From UBA7985 sp965661545 (lineage in GTDB: Bacteria; Pseudomonadota; Alphaproteobacteria; UBA7985), in the NCBI GenBank assembly GCA_965661545.1, contig CBFIEF010000004.1:1-64000 (forward strand): a DNA stretch of 64,000 nucleotides, in the 5' to 3' direction. The notes beneath the pieces were generated by a model. That model did no database searches. It was not told where the DNA came from and saw only the letters and a list, made by a program, of their open reading frames with translations. The position numbers were made by a program, and so were the translations under genes. Each line of letters starts with the position of its first letter. Within the stretch, counting starts at the first letter, position 1. This document shows, piece by piece, positions 42,012-51,412 of this stretch.

Positions 42012-43214
42012 CTACGCAGCGATGGGCGCTTTGGCTTCCCGGTACGACAGTCGTTGCATTTCCATCAGTCGAGATTGGGTCCGTAGGAAGGGTTGCATGT
42101 CGTGCTCTTCCAAGTTCACCAATTCCGCAATCGGCGCAGCAGCACGGGCATAGATGCTCGTGCCCGCTTCGTAGAAAACATCGATCATAATCCGGAACCG
42201 CTCACCGCTATCTCGCGTGTTGTAGCGGATTTGCGGAATGTCATCGACGAAAACGCGGTCAAAGGACTGTGCAATCAGCAAGTAGTCATCTCGTCCCAGC
42301 GGCTGCTCACACAGGTCGGCATAGCGAAACCGAGCGGTGCGTCCCGCCGCTTCAGGCACATTGACCGAACGTCCCAAGACCGATAGCTGCGCGGGCTCCC
42401 CGCGCACAACCTTGGCTTCACGCTCAAAAATTGTTTGGAACGCCTGCGCCGTCTTTGCACCCAGCGGAGATACCCACGCTTCCGTCTCAGAACCGTGGCG
42501 GAGGCGATAGTCCTGTGAGTGATCCAGATTGACGACATCAAATTCGCGCTCAATCAGCTCAATCGTCGGCAGAAACAACTCGCGCTTTAAGCCGCCAGTG
42601 TACAGATCGCCCGGTGCTTCGTTCGAGGTGGTCACGACCGTAACGCCCTCTTCCATCATAACAGACAGCACGCGCCCCAGCAGGGTCGCATCGGCGATGT
42701 TGTTGACGAAGAATTCATCAAAGCACAGGACTTTGGCCTTTCGCGCCTGTGCGCGGGCAAAGCGGGCAGCGGTGTCACCGCGCGTGTCGCCCTTGGACCG
42801 GCGCGCATGGATATCGGCATGCAGGTCACTCATGAACTCATGGAAATGACGGCGCTGCGCCAATTGTGGACCCATCGCGTCGTAAAACAGGTCCATAGCC
42901 GTCGTCTTACCCCGTCCAACAGGGCCAAAGAGGTACAAGCTACGGCGAACTTCTTTTTCCGCCGCGCCCGCGTTTGGTTTCCCGCCTCGACCAAAGAGGC
43001 GACCAATCCATCCCATGACGCCACTGGCTTCTCCCTGCTTCGCGGAAGTAGCGCGTGCGCGTTTGCGCCGGAGCGCGGATGGAGACAAAATTAGTTCCTG
43101 ATAGAGCCCATCCAACGCCTCCACCGCCCGCCGTTGGGCAGGTTGTGGACGCAACTCGCCAGAAGAAAGCGCGCGTTCGTAAAGTTCGAGGGGTGAGGCG
43201 ATCGTGGTGGACAT
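42012..43214 (-). CDS. zapE: AFG1-like ATPase ZapE
   Basis: A 400-residue P-loop ATPase of the AFG1 family. Walker A is GPVGRGKTTAMDLF and Walker B is KVLCFDEFFV, followed by FFVNNIADATLLGRVLSVM and TSNEAPGDLYTGGL with sensor residues. In E. coli, ZapE associates with FtsZ at the constricting septum; the mitochondrial homologue aids turnover of respiratory subunits. Length fits the family. In many alphaproteobacteria the gene precedes mdh, which is not seen here; the neighbours are an adenosyltransferase and unknown exported proteins. Confidence 0.94.
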   Translation of the reverse strand: MSTTIASPLELYERALSSGELRPQPAQRRAVEALDGLYQELILSPSALRRKRARATSAKQGEASGVMGWIGRLFGRGGKPNAGAAEKEVRRSLYLFGPVGRGKTTAMDLFYDAMGPQLAQRRHFHEFMSDLHADIHARRSKGDTRGDTAARFARAQARKAKVLCFDEFFVNNIADATLLGRVLSVMMEEGVTVVTTSNEAPGDLYTGGLKRELFLPTIELIEREFDVVNLDHSQDYRLRHGSETEAWVSPLGAKTAQAFQTIFEREAKVVRGEPAQLSVLGRSVNVPEAAGRTARFRYADLCEQPLGRDDYLLIAQSFDRVFVDDIPQIRYNTRDSGERFRIMIDVFYEAGTSIYARAAAPIAELVNLEEHDMQPFLRTQSRLMEMQRLSYREAKAPIAA

Positions 43215-43233
43215 GAACGTTTGTTAGCCTGAA

Positions 43234-43262
43234 AACAAAAATGGGGGAAGTCACCTTCCCCC
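43234..43262 (-). terminator. Rho-independent terminator downstream of the 764-residue exported protein gene
   Basis: On the minus strand GGGGGAAG pairs with CTTCCCCC over a GTGA tetraloop, followed by ATTTTTGTTTT. It ends the leftward transcript of the unknown exported-protein genes just before zapE. Confidence 0.88.
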
Positions 43263-43276
43263 GCTTCTTTTGCGCC

Positions 43277-45571
43277 TTAGAACGGCAGAGGAATCTCCAG
43301 GCCATTGATGTTGAGCGCCTCACCCGCAGGAATATCGATCACAAACTCCAGCGCACCGTCATCGGTCGGCGTGCCAAACATCGACGCGCCAAACAAGCCC
43401 TCAAGCACTTGCTCGATTGTTTGCGCAGTGCCAGGGAAGGCATCAACTTCGCCACTTTCAATCGCCATCATCAACTCGATAAGGTGCGCCTGCGCTTCCG
43501 CGACGCCCAACATCGTCATCGTGATCGAGCCAACCGAGTAATTCGGCGGCAACATTGGATTGATGGCCACGGTCCCGGACGCTGTCGCCTCAACCTTGCC
43601 GCCACTGATGTACGAGGGCTGCACAACCAACGAAGGCGGGGACGCCAAAATCGGAGAAATCAGCGCCGCGCCGGCCAGCAACAGCGATGACGGATCAAAA
43701 TCCGGGTCTAGCATTGTGTCCACCGGCGGCAGCGGAACATTGCCCGCGATGGCCAAAATCATCGCCATGGGAATATCCGCAAGTTCGATCGTAAGACCTG
43801 CGTCCGTCGGTAAGAACCCCGGCTTGTCGCTACCGAGCACCAACTCGACCAGCACAGGATCAGCCACCTCGTCTTCGATCTCAGCCTGAAGGCCTGCGAA
43901 TGATACGTGTTGCCGGATTTTAGCCTGATCGGTCAGCATATCGTGTGTTGTAAAGCTGATATCGGCAGCAGCTAAAGCCCCAGAAATCTCGCCCGTGTCA
44001 GCCGCAGTATTGGCGTAGAAAGACGCGTCTTTCAAACCCACCCTCAAGCTGGGTAAGTAGCTGCTGAGTGCAAACCGAAGCGCGTCAGCCAGCGTGAGAT
44101 CATCGTTCTCCAAGCCCAGCACAATCTCCGTGATGCTGGTCAAGCTGTCGCGGATACTGTAGCCGGCGGAAAGCTCACCAAACGAGAAACCAATTTCCTC
44201 TGGCAATTCAACGTTAAACCCCAAGAGCCGCGCTGTCAGATCCTGCACGTCGCTGTCTGGTTCAAAGTTAAAGCTGGTCCCCAGCTCAGCGCCTGACATC
44301 GAAACTCTCAGCCGTTCGTCATCGCTCTCTGGCAGTTCAAGGCTCGCACCATCGAGCCTCAGCGCAAAATCACTGGCCGTGAGAACATCCGCACTCCATG
44401 CCAGTATCTTCCCACCAACACTCAGGTACATGTCGATCAACACATCTTCGGGCTGGTAGAAATCTTCAGCCTCCATCATCCGCACTTGCGCAGACAGATC
44501 GGCGAGTGCGTCCGCTAGGGGGTCTAAGCCATAGTCCGGTGTATAGGTGGTGCTGCCAGACAGCGATCCACCTTGCATATCCAAGAGACTGAATTCTCCG
44601 CCCGCACCAGACCAGTGGTCATAAACAATCAGCTGCAACTGCCCCAGCATGCCGGTCGTACTGGCTATTTTCGCTGCGTGGTCATAGGCCGTTTCAATCG
44701 AAAGGCCATCGAATTCCAGTCGTCCGTCAAAGTCCAGCAAGTCCACATCGTTCAAGGATAACTTGCCCATCTCAATGCTAGAATTGAGATCCTGCAATTC
44801 AGTGTCAAACAGGGGAATAAACCGGTCAATCAGGTTTGCCGCGGCGTCCGCTGGCGAGGTGATTCCGGCTTCAAACATCGCGAACTGCTTGAAACCTTCA
44901 TTGATTTCACGCTGCAAAAACCAATCTGGCGTGTTCACTGTTTCAAAGGAAAACCCAAAGCTCTCAAGGGATCCAATCTTTGCCCCATCAATCGCGGCAG
45001 AGAGGTCCATAATCGTAAAGTCAGCTCCACTAAGCGGGTTCTGTTTCCGCTCATCAAAGAGGAAGTTGAGCGCGCCAACCTTTACATAATTTGCTTCTTC
45101 TGCGCCTGACTCTGCGAACAGCAAATCCTGAATGGTGAGTTCAAACCGTTCGGTCGCCTGCGCCTCCGGGTTGATGGTCATGCTGAGCTGAAACTCGGCA
45201 ACTTCGAATGTTGTCCCTAATTCTGGGAGAAGTTCGATCAGCAGCTGTGCGAGATCCGTTGTCAGATTCAAGGAACCGTTTTCTGCTTCCGTGGCCTCAA
45301 AGGACAGATCACCCAGCGGCAACCCGTCGATATTGGCGTCGGCCATCACCACGTCGAAAGCAGCCCCATCTCCGTCACCGTCTAACACCGTGAGCGTTTC
45401 ATATTCGATGGGCAGCCCAAACAACAGAGGAACGGGCAGATCCTCCATGGACGTTAAAACCGTCGCGACTTGCGCCGCGGTCATGGTTTGAGACTGGGCT
45501 TGCGTGGCAAACGACGTCCCAAAAGCGGCGATACACATCAACGCTTTAAGGTGTTGGAATGGCTTTTTCAT
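43277..45571 (-). CDS. Large exported protein of unknown function, beta-rich (764 aa)
   Basis: I do not recognise a named family. A signal peptide (residues of about 1-26, FATQAQSQ cleavage region) is followed by about 735 acidic residues predicted to be mostly short alternating strands, with many L-x-L-x patterns and D/E-G turns. There is no cysteine cluster, lipobox or catalytic motif. The last residues, GEALNINGLEIPLPF, resemble the C-terminal strand of DUF945 (YdgA)-type periplasmic proteins and the end of the upstream gene (GEINLNGAPLNQ). The two genes are about 107 bp apart on the same strand and probably functionally linked. AAAGG precedes the ATG. Confidence 0.8.
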   Translation of the reverse strand: MKKPFQHLKALMCIAAFGTSFATQAQSQTMTAAQVATVLTSMEDLPVPLLFGLPIEYETLTVLDGDGDGAAFDVVMADANIDGLPLGDLSFEATEAENGSLNLTTDLAQLLIELLPELGTTFEVAEFQLSMTINPEAQATERFELTIQDLLFAESGAEEANYVKVGALNFLFDERKQNPLSGADFTIMDLSAAIDGAKIGSLESFGFSFETVNTPDWFLQREINEGFKQFAMFEAGITSPADAAANLIDRFIPLFDTELQDLNSSIEMGKLSLNDVDLLDFDGRLEFDGLSIETAYDHAAKIASTTGMLGQLQLIVYDHWSGAGGEFSLLDMQGGSLSGSTTYTPDYGLDPLADALADLSAQVRMMEAEDFYQPEDVLIDMYLSVGGKILAWSADVLTASDFALRLDGASLELPESDDERLRVSMSGAELGTSFNFEPDSDVQDLTARLLGFNVELPEEIGFSFGELSAGYSIRDSLTSITEIVLGLENDDLTLADALRFALSSYLPSLRVGLKDASFYANTAADTGEISGALAAADISFTTHDMLTDQAKIRQHVSFAGLQAEIEDEVADPVLVELVLGSDKPGFLPTDAGLTIELADIPMAMILAIAGNVPLPPVDTMLDPDFDPSSLLLAGAALISPILASPPSLVVQPSYISGGKVEATASGTVAINPMLPPNYSVGSITMTMLGVAEAQAHLIELMMAIESGEVDAFPGTAQTIEQVLEGLFGASMFGTPTDDGALEFVIDIPAGEALNINGLEIPLPF

Positions 45572-45678
45572 CGGTCGGGACCTTTTTCAATACAGCCGTC
45601 AGTGTGAACGATTTCTCTCCGCAGTTCAAAAGTACTGCGAATGCAGGGGCTTTAAACGATAAAGTCAGGTCCGCCCAA

Positions 45679-47523
45679 TCAGCGCTGATTGAGCGGTGCG
45701 CCGTTGAGGTTTATCTCACCGAACTGTGTCAGCTCGAGCACGTACGTCTGCTCGTCTGCATTTGAAGCTGTGCCAAGATCGCGCAACCGCTCGGCCCATC
45801 CGGCGATGCGGCGGCCATAGTCTGCTAGACCCTGCGCGTCCTCACCACCACTGGTCAAAGCGGCCTCTGTGGTTGTATCGGCGCGGCGCTCTACTTTGGT
45901 CAGGCCCTTCACACTCGCGGTGAAACTGCCAAAACCGAACAACGGCGGAATGGGCATGACCTGATGTTCACCAACGATGGTCATGGTGTAGTCATCGGCC
46001 ACGACCTGGGCGTCTGTGACGCTGACACGAGGGGGCTGGATCAGGAACGGCGTGACCATACCCAGCGCACCGCCGACCAGCGAGCGGGCGAGAACACTGG
46101 GTTCGTTCACTGATCCGGCGCGTGGCAAGCTTTCCAACGTTTGACGCAGGTTCGCCATTGGCAAGCCGGTGACTTCAACGGTGCCTTCAAATTCGTTGGG
46201 AACCAGACTTTGTGACAGGGGGTCAAATCGGATCAGACGACCGCCCAAAGCCGGGACGATGCTGGGGATCACAATCGGCTCTGGCTCAACACCCTTTGGC
46301 GATTCCATTGCGCGCAAATCGATACCGTTTGCTTGGCCACGCAAGGTGATGAATCCGCCATCAATCCGCATGTCCGTCAAACCCAAGGCGCCCTGTGCCT
46401 GCTCCATCGACAAGGAGAATAGGCGGTCCGGCAGCGCAAAGACCAAGTCTTCCGCCATCCCCTCGAAACCAATGGTATCAAAGAAAAGCAGTGTATCGGC
46501 CAAAACAGACCAATTCGCACCAGCCTCAGCTGGTTTAAACAGCGAACCAAGTGCCAACGCGAAGCCTTCGACATCAGCGCCATTCAGATCAATGTTCAGC
46601 GCGCCGCGCTTCATCCCGGCAAAGTCTTCGCGGCGGCGGATATCCAAACCATCGAACACGATGTTGACCATCTGGGTTTTAAGGGCGTCGCCCTGTGACG
46701 ACGCAGGCAAAGAGAAACCGTCGAGTGCGACTTCAAGATCCTGCGGGCCATAGAATGCGTTTAGGCCTGTGACCTGTAAATCGGTAAACGATGAAGCCGC
46801 CGGCAGATAGAGGTTTTCAAGGTGAACCAGAGTGGCGCCCAGCAGGCTGTCATTCCCCTCATTTCTTGCGTCGAGAAACCGGAAATCAAACGAGCGTCCG
46901 AGACTGGCATAGGGCGCACCCGCCGCGCTGCCTGTCCAGCGCCCATCGTAAATGATGTTCTCTATCGCAAAGGCGTAACTGGTGTCTGGGTCGCCTTCTT
47001 CCGCTGGCTTTGCGCCGCCGGAACCAGTCAGGTTTGACAGGCGCAGCGAATAGCCACTTTCATCTGCGCGCATGACCACTTCACCCGCACCCAGCCGAAG
47101 ACCATTGGGCGCGGCAAGCGCTAAATCGGTGATGCGATATTCGAGCCGTTGATACCCTTTAATCGCATCGTTCCATTCGCCCGCAAAGTCCCACTGTGCT
47201 GCTTGCACGCCGGATCCGTCAGGGTTGGTGACGCGCGTCGGCATTTCAATGCTTTTCACGTCGAAAATACTGTCGCCCAAGGCGCGAATATCGATGCTCA
47301 CCAACCCCACGGGAACAGAGCCGTAGCTTGCGTCTTTCAGCGAGACGGTGTTGCTGCGCACAAACACGTCCTCAGCATCAAATGCCAACGGACCAAAGAG
47401 GCCGAAGTTGTGCCCTAACTCGGACCGAACAACCTGCTCCACGCTTTGCGCTGAAACGCTTGAAACAGTAACCAGTGTGATGAACGATGCGGCGGCAAGT
47501 TTGCCAAGGCGAGAAAGGAACAA
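45679..47523 (-). CDS. Exported protein of unknown function, possible distant paralogue of the next gene (614 aa)
   Basis: An unrecognised 614-residue protein with a signal peptide (LAAASFITLVTVSSVSAQS). The body is rich in short beta patterns, such as LRLGAGEVVMRADESGYSL and FEGTVEVTGLPMANLRQTL, in an AsmA- or DUF945-like style. It ends YVLELTQFGEINLNGAPLNQR, the same hydrophobic-x-G-x-h-x-h-N-G pattern that ends the downstream 764-residue protein. Start is TTG at 47523, with GAGG 8 bases upstream and the signal peptide directly following. Periplasmic or outer-membrane lipid-related roles are possible but only by analogy. Confidence 0.78.
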   Translation of the reverse strand: MFLSRLGKLAAASFITLVTVSSVSAQSVEQVVRSELGHNFGLFGPLAFDAEDVFVRSNTVSLKDASYGSVPVGLVSIDIRALGDSIFDVKSIEMPTRVTNPDGSGVQAAQWDFAGEWNDAIKGYQRLEYRITDLALAAPNGLRLGAGEVVMRADESGYSLRLSNLTGSGGAKPAEEGDPDTSYAFAIENIIYDGRWTGSAAGAPYASLGRSFDFRFLDARNEGNDSLLGATLVHLENLYLPAASSFTDLQVTGLNAFYGPQDLEVALDGFSLPASSQGDALKTQMVNIVFDGLDIRRREDFAGMKRGALNIDLNGADVEGFALALGSLFKPAEAGANWSVLADTLLFFDTIGFEGMAEDLVFALPDRLFSLSMEQAQGALGLTDMRIDGGFITLRGQANGIDLRAMESPKGVEPEPIVIPSIVPALGGRLIRFDPLSQSLVPNEFEGTVEVTGLPMANLRQTLESLPRAGSVNEPSVLARSLVGGALGMVTPFLIQPPRVSVTDAQVVADDYTMTIVGEHQVMPIPPLFGFGSFTASVKGLTKVERRADTTTEAALTSGGEDAQGLADYGRRIAGWAERLRDLGTASNADEQTYVLELTQFGEINLNGAPLNQR

Positions 47524-47705
47524 TCAACTAACCTCACGTTATTCGCGGAAGCGCAGTGCGTGGAACCTTTGTGCTTACCGTTAATCAGCAAAGGCCAAGT
47601 GGCGCATAATTGAAACACAAATGCAGCAATTTCGCGATCAAGCCAACGATAACTTCATCCAAAACCTACAACTTGAGCGGATTTTCACCCCTCGTCGGCG
47701 ATGAA

Positions 47706-48455
47706 TTAGCCTTTGGGCGTTGCGGGATCGATCTGAGCGGACTCAAAGCCCTCTGGCAACAAGGCCAAGGATGCGTCTTCAATTGCGTCTGAAACCTGGT
47801 TCAAGAATTCTCGCTTGGCCAAGCCGGGCATAATAGGCGGCTGGATGGCAACCGTGATCTTGCCCGGCTTAAGCCCCTTGAAGCCCCGATCCCAGTACAC
47901 ACCGCTGTCCGTGCCAACAGGCACAACCGGCAGTGCCAGCTTTTCGTACATCGCAGCGACGCCGGGGTGGTAGCGCCCTCGGACACCGGGAACCGTTCGC
48001 GTTCCTTCTGGAAAGATGATCACCGGCATACCTGCTTCGGCTTTGGCAGCAGAATCAACCAACAGCTTCCGCAGCGATGACAGCCCGGCTGATCGGTCCA
48101 GTGCGACGATATCCAAGTGACGGATAAACCAACCAAAAATAGGCTGCGTTAGCAGTTCTTCCTTCATCACATAAGCTGCATTTGGGATCAAAAGCGACCA
48201 GATGGCAGTATCAAAAAAGGATTGGTGCTTGGAGGCGAGGATGTAGGGAGCCTCTGGCAAGTGTTCCAGACCTTCGACTTTCCAAGTCACGCCCGCGAAG
48301 ATCCGCGAAATCGCGAGAACGCCCTTGGCCCAAAACAGCCCAAAGGCAAAAGTCGCACGCTTGCCAAAGAAGACCACCGGCCAGCAAAGAGCCCCCAGCA
48401 CACCCGTCCAGAGATATCCAACCAGTTTCGCAATCGTCGAACGAAAAATCGTCAT
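47706..48455 (-). CDS. 1-acyl-sn-glycerol-3-phosphate acyltransferase-like (PlsC family)
   Basis: A 249-residue membrane-associated acyltransferase with an N-terminal hydrophobic helix. The catalytic HX4D motif is KHQSFFD and the glycerophosphate-binding motif is IFPEGTRT, both intact. PlsC makes phosphatidic acid from lysophosphatidic acid; related proteins acylate other lysolipids or ornithine lipids. The ATG at 48455 was chosen over the open extension to 48515. It lies about 95 bp after ftsX on the same strand. Confidence 0.9.
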   Translation of the reverse strand: MTIFRSTIAKLVGYLWTGVLGALCWPVVFFGKRATFAFGLFWAKGVLAISRIFAGVTWKVEGLEHLPEAPYILASKHQSFFDTAIWSLLIPNAAYVMKEELLTQPIFGWFIRHLDIVALDRSAGLSSLRKLLVDSAAKAEAGMPVIIFPEGTRTVPGVRGRYHPGVAAMYEKLALPVVPVGTDSGVYWDRGFKGLKPGKITVAIQPPIMPGLAKREFLNQVSDAIEDASLALLPEGFESAQIDPATPKG

Positions 48456-48550
48456 GGAAAGTTTGCACCCCTTTGAGCCGCATGATTGAACGACTGCATA
48501 CCTTTGTCCGCGCACACCCTAACGACCTCAGGCAAAGGTTCAAGTCTAAG

Positions 48551-49465
48551 CTAAAATGTCCGTTTTAGTTTTCGAAGGACATTCCCTCTCGCAGAGATAA
48601 CGGCAACAGCAACCAGCAACGTTACGACCAGAATCATCACTGGAACCTGCAAGGGCAGAATGACGCTCGGCTCCCGAAAAATCCGAGGCCAATACAGCGC
48701 TTGAAGCAACCAACCCGCCAAACAGCCGAACCCGATCCCCATCATCGCACTGCGCAGCGCGAAGCCAACGAACTGTGACAGGATTAGCCGATCAGGCGCG
48801 CCCGAAATATACAGGACATGAATGACCTCGGTTTGCAGATCAACCGACTGTCCGATGACCAAAGCCGACGTGATGCTAACGACGATAAAGACAGCAGCAA
48901 TTAGACCGAAACCTTTGGTCAGCTCGGTCAATCGGGCGGATTGCAAGTGCTGCCGCTGCGCCTGATTATCATCAACCATGGCACCGGGAGCTGCGCGATC
49001 CAGATTGGCCCGGAGGTTGGCAACGTCCAGATCAGGGCGGCGCGTGCGCTTGATCGATATAATGGTCGGCAACGGCACTTGCGCGGTTACGGCATTGCCA
49101 AGCGCTTTCTCGACAAGCAGCTGGGTCTGTTGCCGGTCCAGAACCTCTATCCGTCCCAACCCTTCGGTATTCTGCAAAGCGTCCATCGCGCGATTGACTG
49201 CTGGATCAGTCAGGCTCGGGGTCAAACCCGGCGTCGAGGGCACGAAGACTGTTAGCTCACTGTTTGCAAGCCCGATGGACTCCTGTAGCTCGAACAGCCT
49301 TTGCGTGGTTTGCAGGGCAAAGAAGACCGCAAGCGATGCCATAAGTCCCAACACCAATGGCAGCAACATTGCCACGTTCTGTCCCCGAAACACCATCAGC
49401 GGTTCTTTCGGTGCAATCAGGTCTTGGACTGGGCGACGGCGTGTTTTTGGTTGGTTCTGGCTCAT
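48551..49465 (-). CDS. ftsX: Cell division protein FtsX
   Basis: Membrane partner of FtsE in the complex that couples septal constriction to peptidoglycan hydrolase activation in the periplasm. The 304-residue protein has a cytoplasmic basic N-terminus, a first membrane helix (MLLPLVLGLMASLAVFFAL), a periplasmic loop of about 110 residues, and three C-terminal helices. The ATG overlaps the ftsE stop by 4 bases. Sequence conservation is low, as usual for FtsX; the assignment rests on topology and the ftsE neighbour. Confidence 0.9.
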   Translation of the reverse strand: MSQNQPKTRRRPVQDLIAPKEPLMVFRGQNVAMLLPLVLGLMASLAVFFALQTTQRLFELQESIGLANSELTVFVPSTPGLTPSLTDPAVNRAMDALQNTEGLGRIEVLDRQQTQLLVEKALGNAVTAQVPLPTIISIKRTRRPDLDVANLRANLDRAAPGAMVDDNQAQRQHLQSARLTELTKGFGLIAAVFIVVSITSALVIGQSVDLQTEVIHVLYISGAPDRLILSQFVGFALRSAMMGIGFGCLAGWLLQALYWPRIFREPSVILPLQVPVMILVVTLLVAVAVISARGNVLRKLKRTF

Positions 49466-50133
49466 CCGATTGCGGGCTCGCGCGATGCCAGCTGTCCGCG
49501 ATCCAAGCGGATTTCCGGATAATCAAAGCGCTGCAGCAAGCTCTCGCTATGCGTTGCAACAACAACGGTGGTGCCCAACTTGTTCAATTCTTCAAAAAGC
49601 CGAATGAGTTTGAGTCCAATGCCGTCATCGACATTGCCGGTCGGCTCATCAGCCAAGAGCAGCGCCGGGCGATTGATCACAGCGCGGGCGATGGCCGCTC
49701 GCTGCTTCTGCCCGCCGCTGAGTTCTTCGGGCTTGGCCTTGGCGTAATCGCCCAACCCGACCCAATGCAGCAGTTCCTGCACGTAATCCCGCTCGCTCGT
49801 GGTGTCCTTGCCCGTCACTCGCAGGGGCAAGGCAACGTTGTCATAGATGCTCATATGATCAATCAGCCGGAAATCTTGAAACACCACGCCAAGCCGAGAC
49901 CGCACATAGGCCTTTTGATCCCGCGAGAGATCGTAGGCGTTGCGTCCAAAAATCTGCAATCGCCCTGCCGTTGGCTTTAGCCCAAGAAACATCAGCTTCA
50001 GCAGTGTCGTTTTCCCCGCGCCACTGGGTCCGGTCACAAAGGAGAATGAACCCGCCGGCAAGTTTAAGGACACGTCCCGAATGATTCCGGGGCGCGCGGG
50101 GTAGTCGACGGTAACCTGATCCATTCGTAGCAA
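49462..50133 (-). CDS. ftsE: Cell division ATP-binding protein FtsE
   Basis: A 223-residue ABC ATPase. Walker A is GPSGAGKTTLLK, the signature is ELSGGQKQRAAIARA, Walker B is LLLADEPTGNVD and the H-loop is VVVATHSE. Together with FtsX it regulates cell-wall hydrolysis at the division site. I kept the TTG at 50133 because AAGGG lies 8 bases upstream and it gives the FtsE-like N-terminus MLRMDQVTVDYP; an ATG at 50124 is the alternative. A dyad lies in the divergent upstream region. Confidence 0.95.
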   Translation of the reverse strand: MLRMDQVTVDYPARPGIIRDVSLNLPAGSFSFVTGPSGAGKTTLLKLMFLGLKPTAGRLQIFGRNAYDLSRDQKAYVRSRLGVVFQDFRLIDHMSIYDNVALPLRVTGKDTTSERDYVQELLHWVGLGDYAKAKPEELSGGQKQRAAIARAVINRPALLLADEPTGNVDDGIGLKLIRLFEELNKLGTTVVVATHSESLLQRFDYPEIRLDRGQLASREPAIG

Positions 50134-50210
50134 CGCTGGAACCCTTCACTCACCAAGACAGTTTGCGTCTTATGATAGATAATCTAGGCGCATAGTCTTG
50201 GAAGTTATAC

Positions 50211-50230
50211 TCATAATGTGCAGATTATGA
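50211..50230. promoter_or_regulatory. Perfect dyad in the ftsE / zinc-ribbon divergent region
   Basis: TCATAAT and ATTATGA form a 7-bp inverted repeat with a 6-base spacer (GTGCAG), about 80 bp before ftsE and 130 bp before the zinc-ribbon gene. The surrounding 226-bp gap is AT-rich and has no gene. The size suits a dimeric repressor or activator site; the binding protein is unknown. Confidence 0.4.
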
Positions 50231-50359
50231 TGCAGTTTAAGTCCAGATGGCACTCCCATTTTTCGCACTTCCGTGTTTAAAGAGGGTCAGCTTTCGGGAT
50301 TCGCGACTCGAACCTCATCGGGTGCGATCGTTCTTTTGCATGAAAGGTCCGACGAACCA

Positions 50360-51139
50360 ATGCGCGTCGAATGTCCAAATTGCAGCACCACGTACGAAGT
50401 GCCGGCGGTTCATTTCGTGGACGGTACCCGTCGCCTGCGCTGCACCCAGTGCGGCTATCGGTGGAATCAATCGGCGAGCGAGGCTGACTTAAACGACAGC
50501 AAAAAGTCGACCCCGCTGTTGGACATGCTTGAACCAGCGATGAATATGGAGGCTTCGGCAGCGGTCAACGTGGACATCGTCGATGATGGCGACAACGAAG
50601 CTCGGACCTTTGCCGCAGAGCTTGACCCGCAATCAGCCGAAGATGCTTTTGACGCCATCGACGACGCCCTCGCGCCGTTTCCTGTGCCAACGGCTGAGGA
50701 AGAATTGGAAGCCGCTGGACGACGTTGGCAATGGGGACTTGGCCTTGTCGCAGCGACGATCATCGTCTCGCTGATGATTTTGGGACGGGAGGCAGTCGTG
50801 AGCGCCGCGCCCTTTACTCAAGCGCTGTATCGCACAGCGGGCTTGGAACCGTGGAGCGATCTTCGTCGCTGGGATTTGTGCGCCACTGGGGTCGATGCCT
50901 CTGACATCCGCTACACTCTGACCAACAAAAGCGCATTCAGTCGCTCTGTTCCTGACCTCTACATTACCGAAGCCGCCGGTGGTTTCGTGCGGATCGACGG
51001 ACCTTCGGGTTCAATGCGCGCGGGTGAAACAGTGCGCGTCCGTGCAACAAATCCGGGTCTGGAGATCACCAGCCCAGCGACGTTATCTTTGTCGACACAG
51101 GCCGATCAGTCCGACGCGCGAACCTTCGCAGACTGCTAG
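50360..51139 (+). CDS. MJ0042-type zinc-ribbon membrane protein
   Basis: A 259-residue protein with an N-terminal zinc ribbon (MRVECPNCSTTYEVP and LRCTQCGYRW), an acidic linker of about 90 residues, one membrane helix (LGLVAATIIVSLMIL, residues of about 130-150) and a C-terminal DUF3426-like or FxLYD-like beta domain (residues of about 185-250, SAFSRSVPDLYI). Genes of this type are regularly divergent from ftsEX in alphaproteobacteria, but the function is not known. The ATG at 50360 begins right at the ribbon; the frame is open from 50273. Confidence 0.88.
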   Translation: MRVECPNCSTTYEVPAVHFVDGTRRLRCTQCGYRWNQSASEADLNDSKKSTPLLDMLEPAMNMEASAAVNVDIVDDGDNEARTFAAELDPQSAEDAFDAIDDALAPFPVPTAEEELEAAGRRWQWGLGLVAATIIVSLMILGREAVVSAAPFTQALYRTAGLEPWSDLRRWDLCATGVDASDIRYTLTNKSAFSRSVPDLYITEAAGGFVRIDGPSGSMRAGETVRVRATNPGLEITSPATLSLSTQADQSDARTFADC

Positions 51140-51141
51140 CC

Positions 51142-51402
51142 TCAGGAACTCTGAAGCAGTGCGTCGAGTTTGCCATCTGCTTCAAGCGCGAACAGATCGT
51201 CACTGCCGCCAACCAAAGCACCGTTTACGAAAATCTGTGGAACCGTGCTGCGACCACCAGAGCGCTGCACCATCTCCTCTTTCGCGCCATCAACTTCCCA
51301 GATGTTGATGCGACGATATTCTACGTTCTTGGACTGCAACAGGCGGTCTGCGCGGGCGCAGAAACCACAGAAATCGCGGTAGTACATCTCGATATCGACC
51401 AT
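51142..51402 (-). CDS. grxC: Glutaredoxin 3
   Basis: An 86-residue class I dithiol glutaredoxin that reduces protein disulfides and glutathione mixed disulfides. The active site is CGFC rather than the more common CPYC or CPFC, and the glutathione-binding TVPQIFVNGALVGGSDDL motif is complete. The ATG at 51402 was chosen over the open extension to 51480, which runs into comF. It follows comF by 10 bases, so they form an operon. Its usual further partners, the amidohydrolase and DUF1178, are at 11-12.7 kb. Confidence 0.95.
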   Translation of the reverse strand: MVDIEMYYRDFCGFCARADRLLQSKNVEYRRINIWEVDGAKEEMVQRSGGRSTVPQIFVNGALVGGSDDLFALEADGKLDALLQSS

Positions 51403-51412
51403 GACTGTCTTT

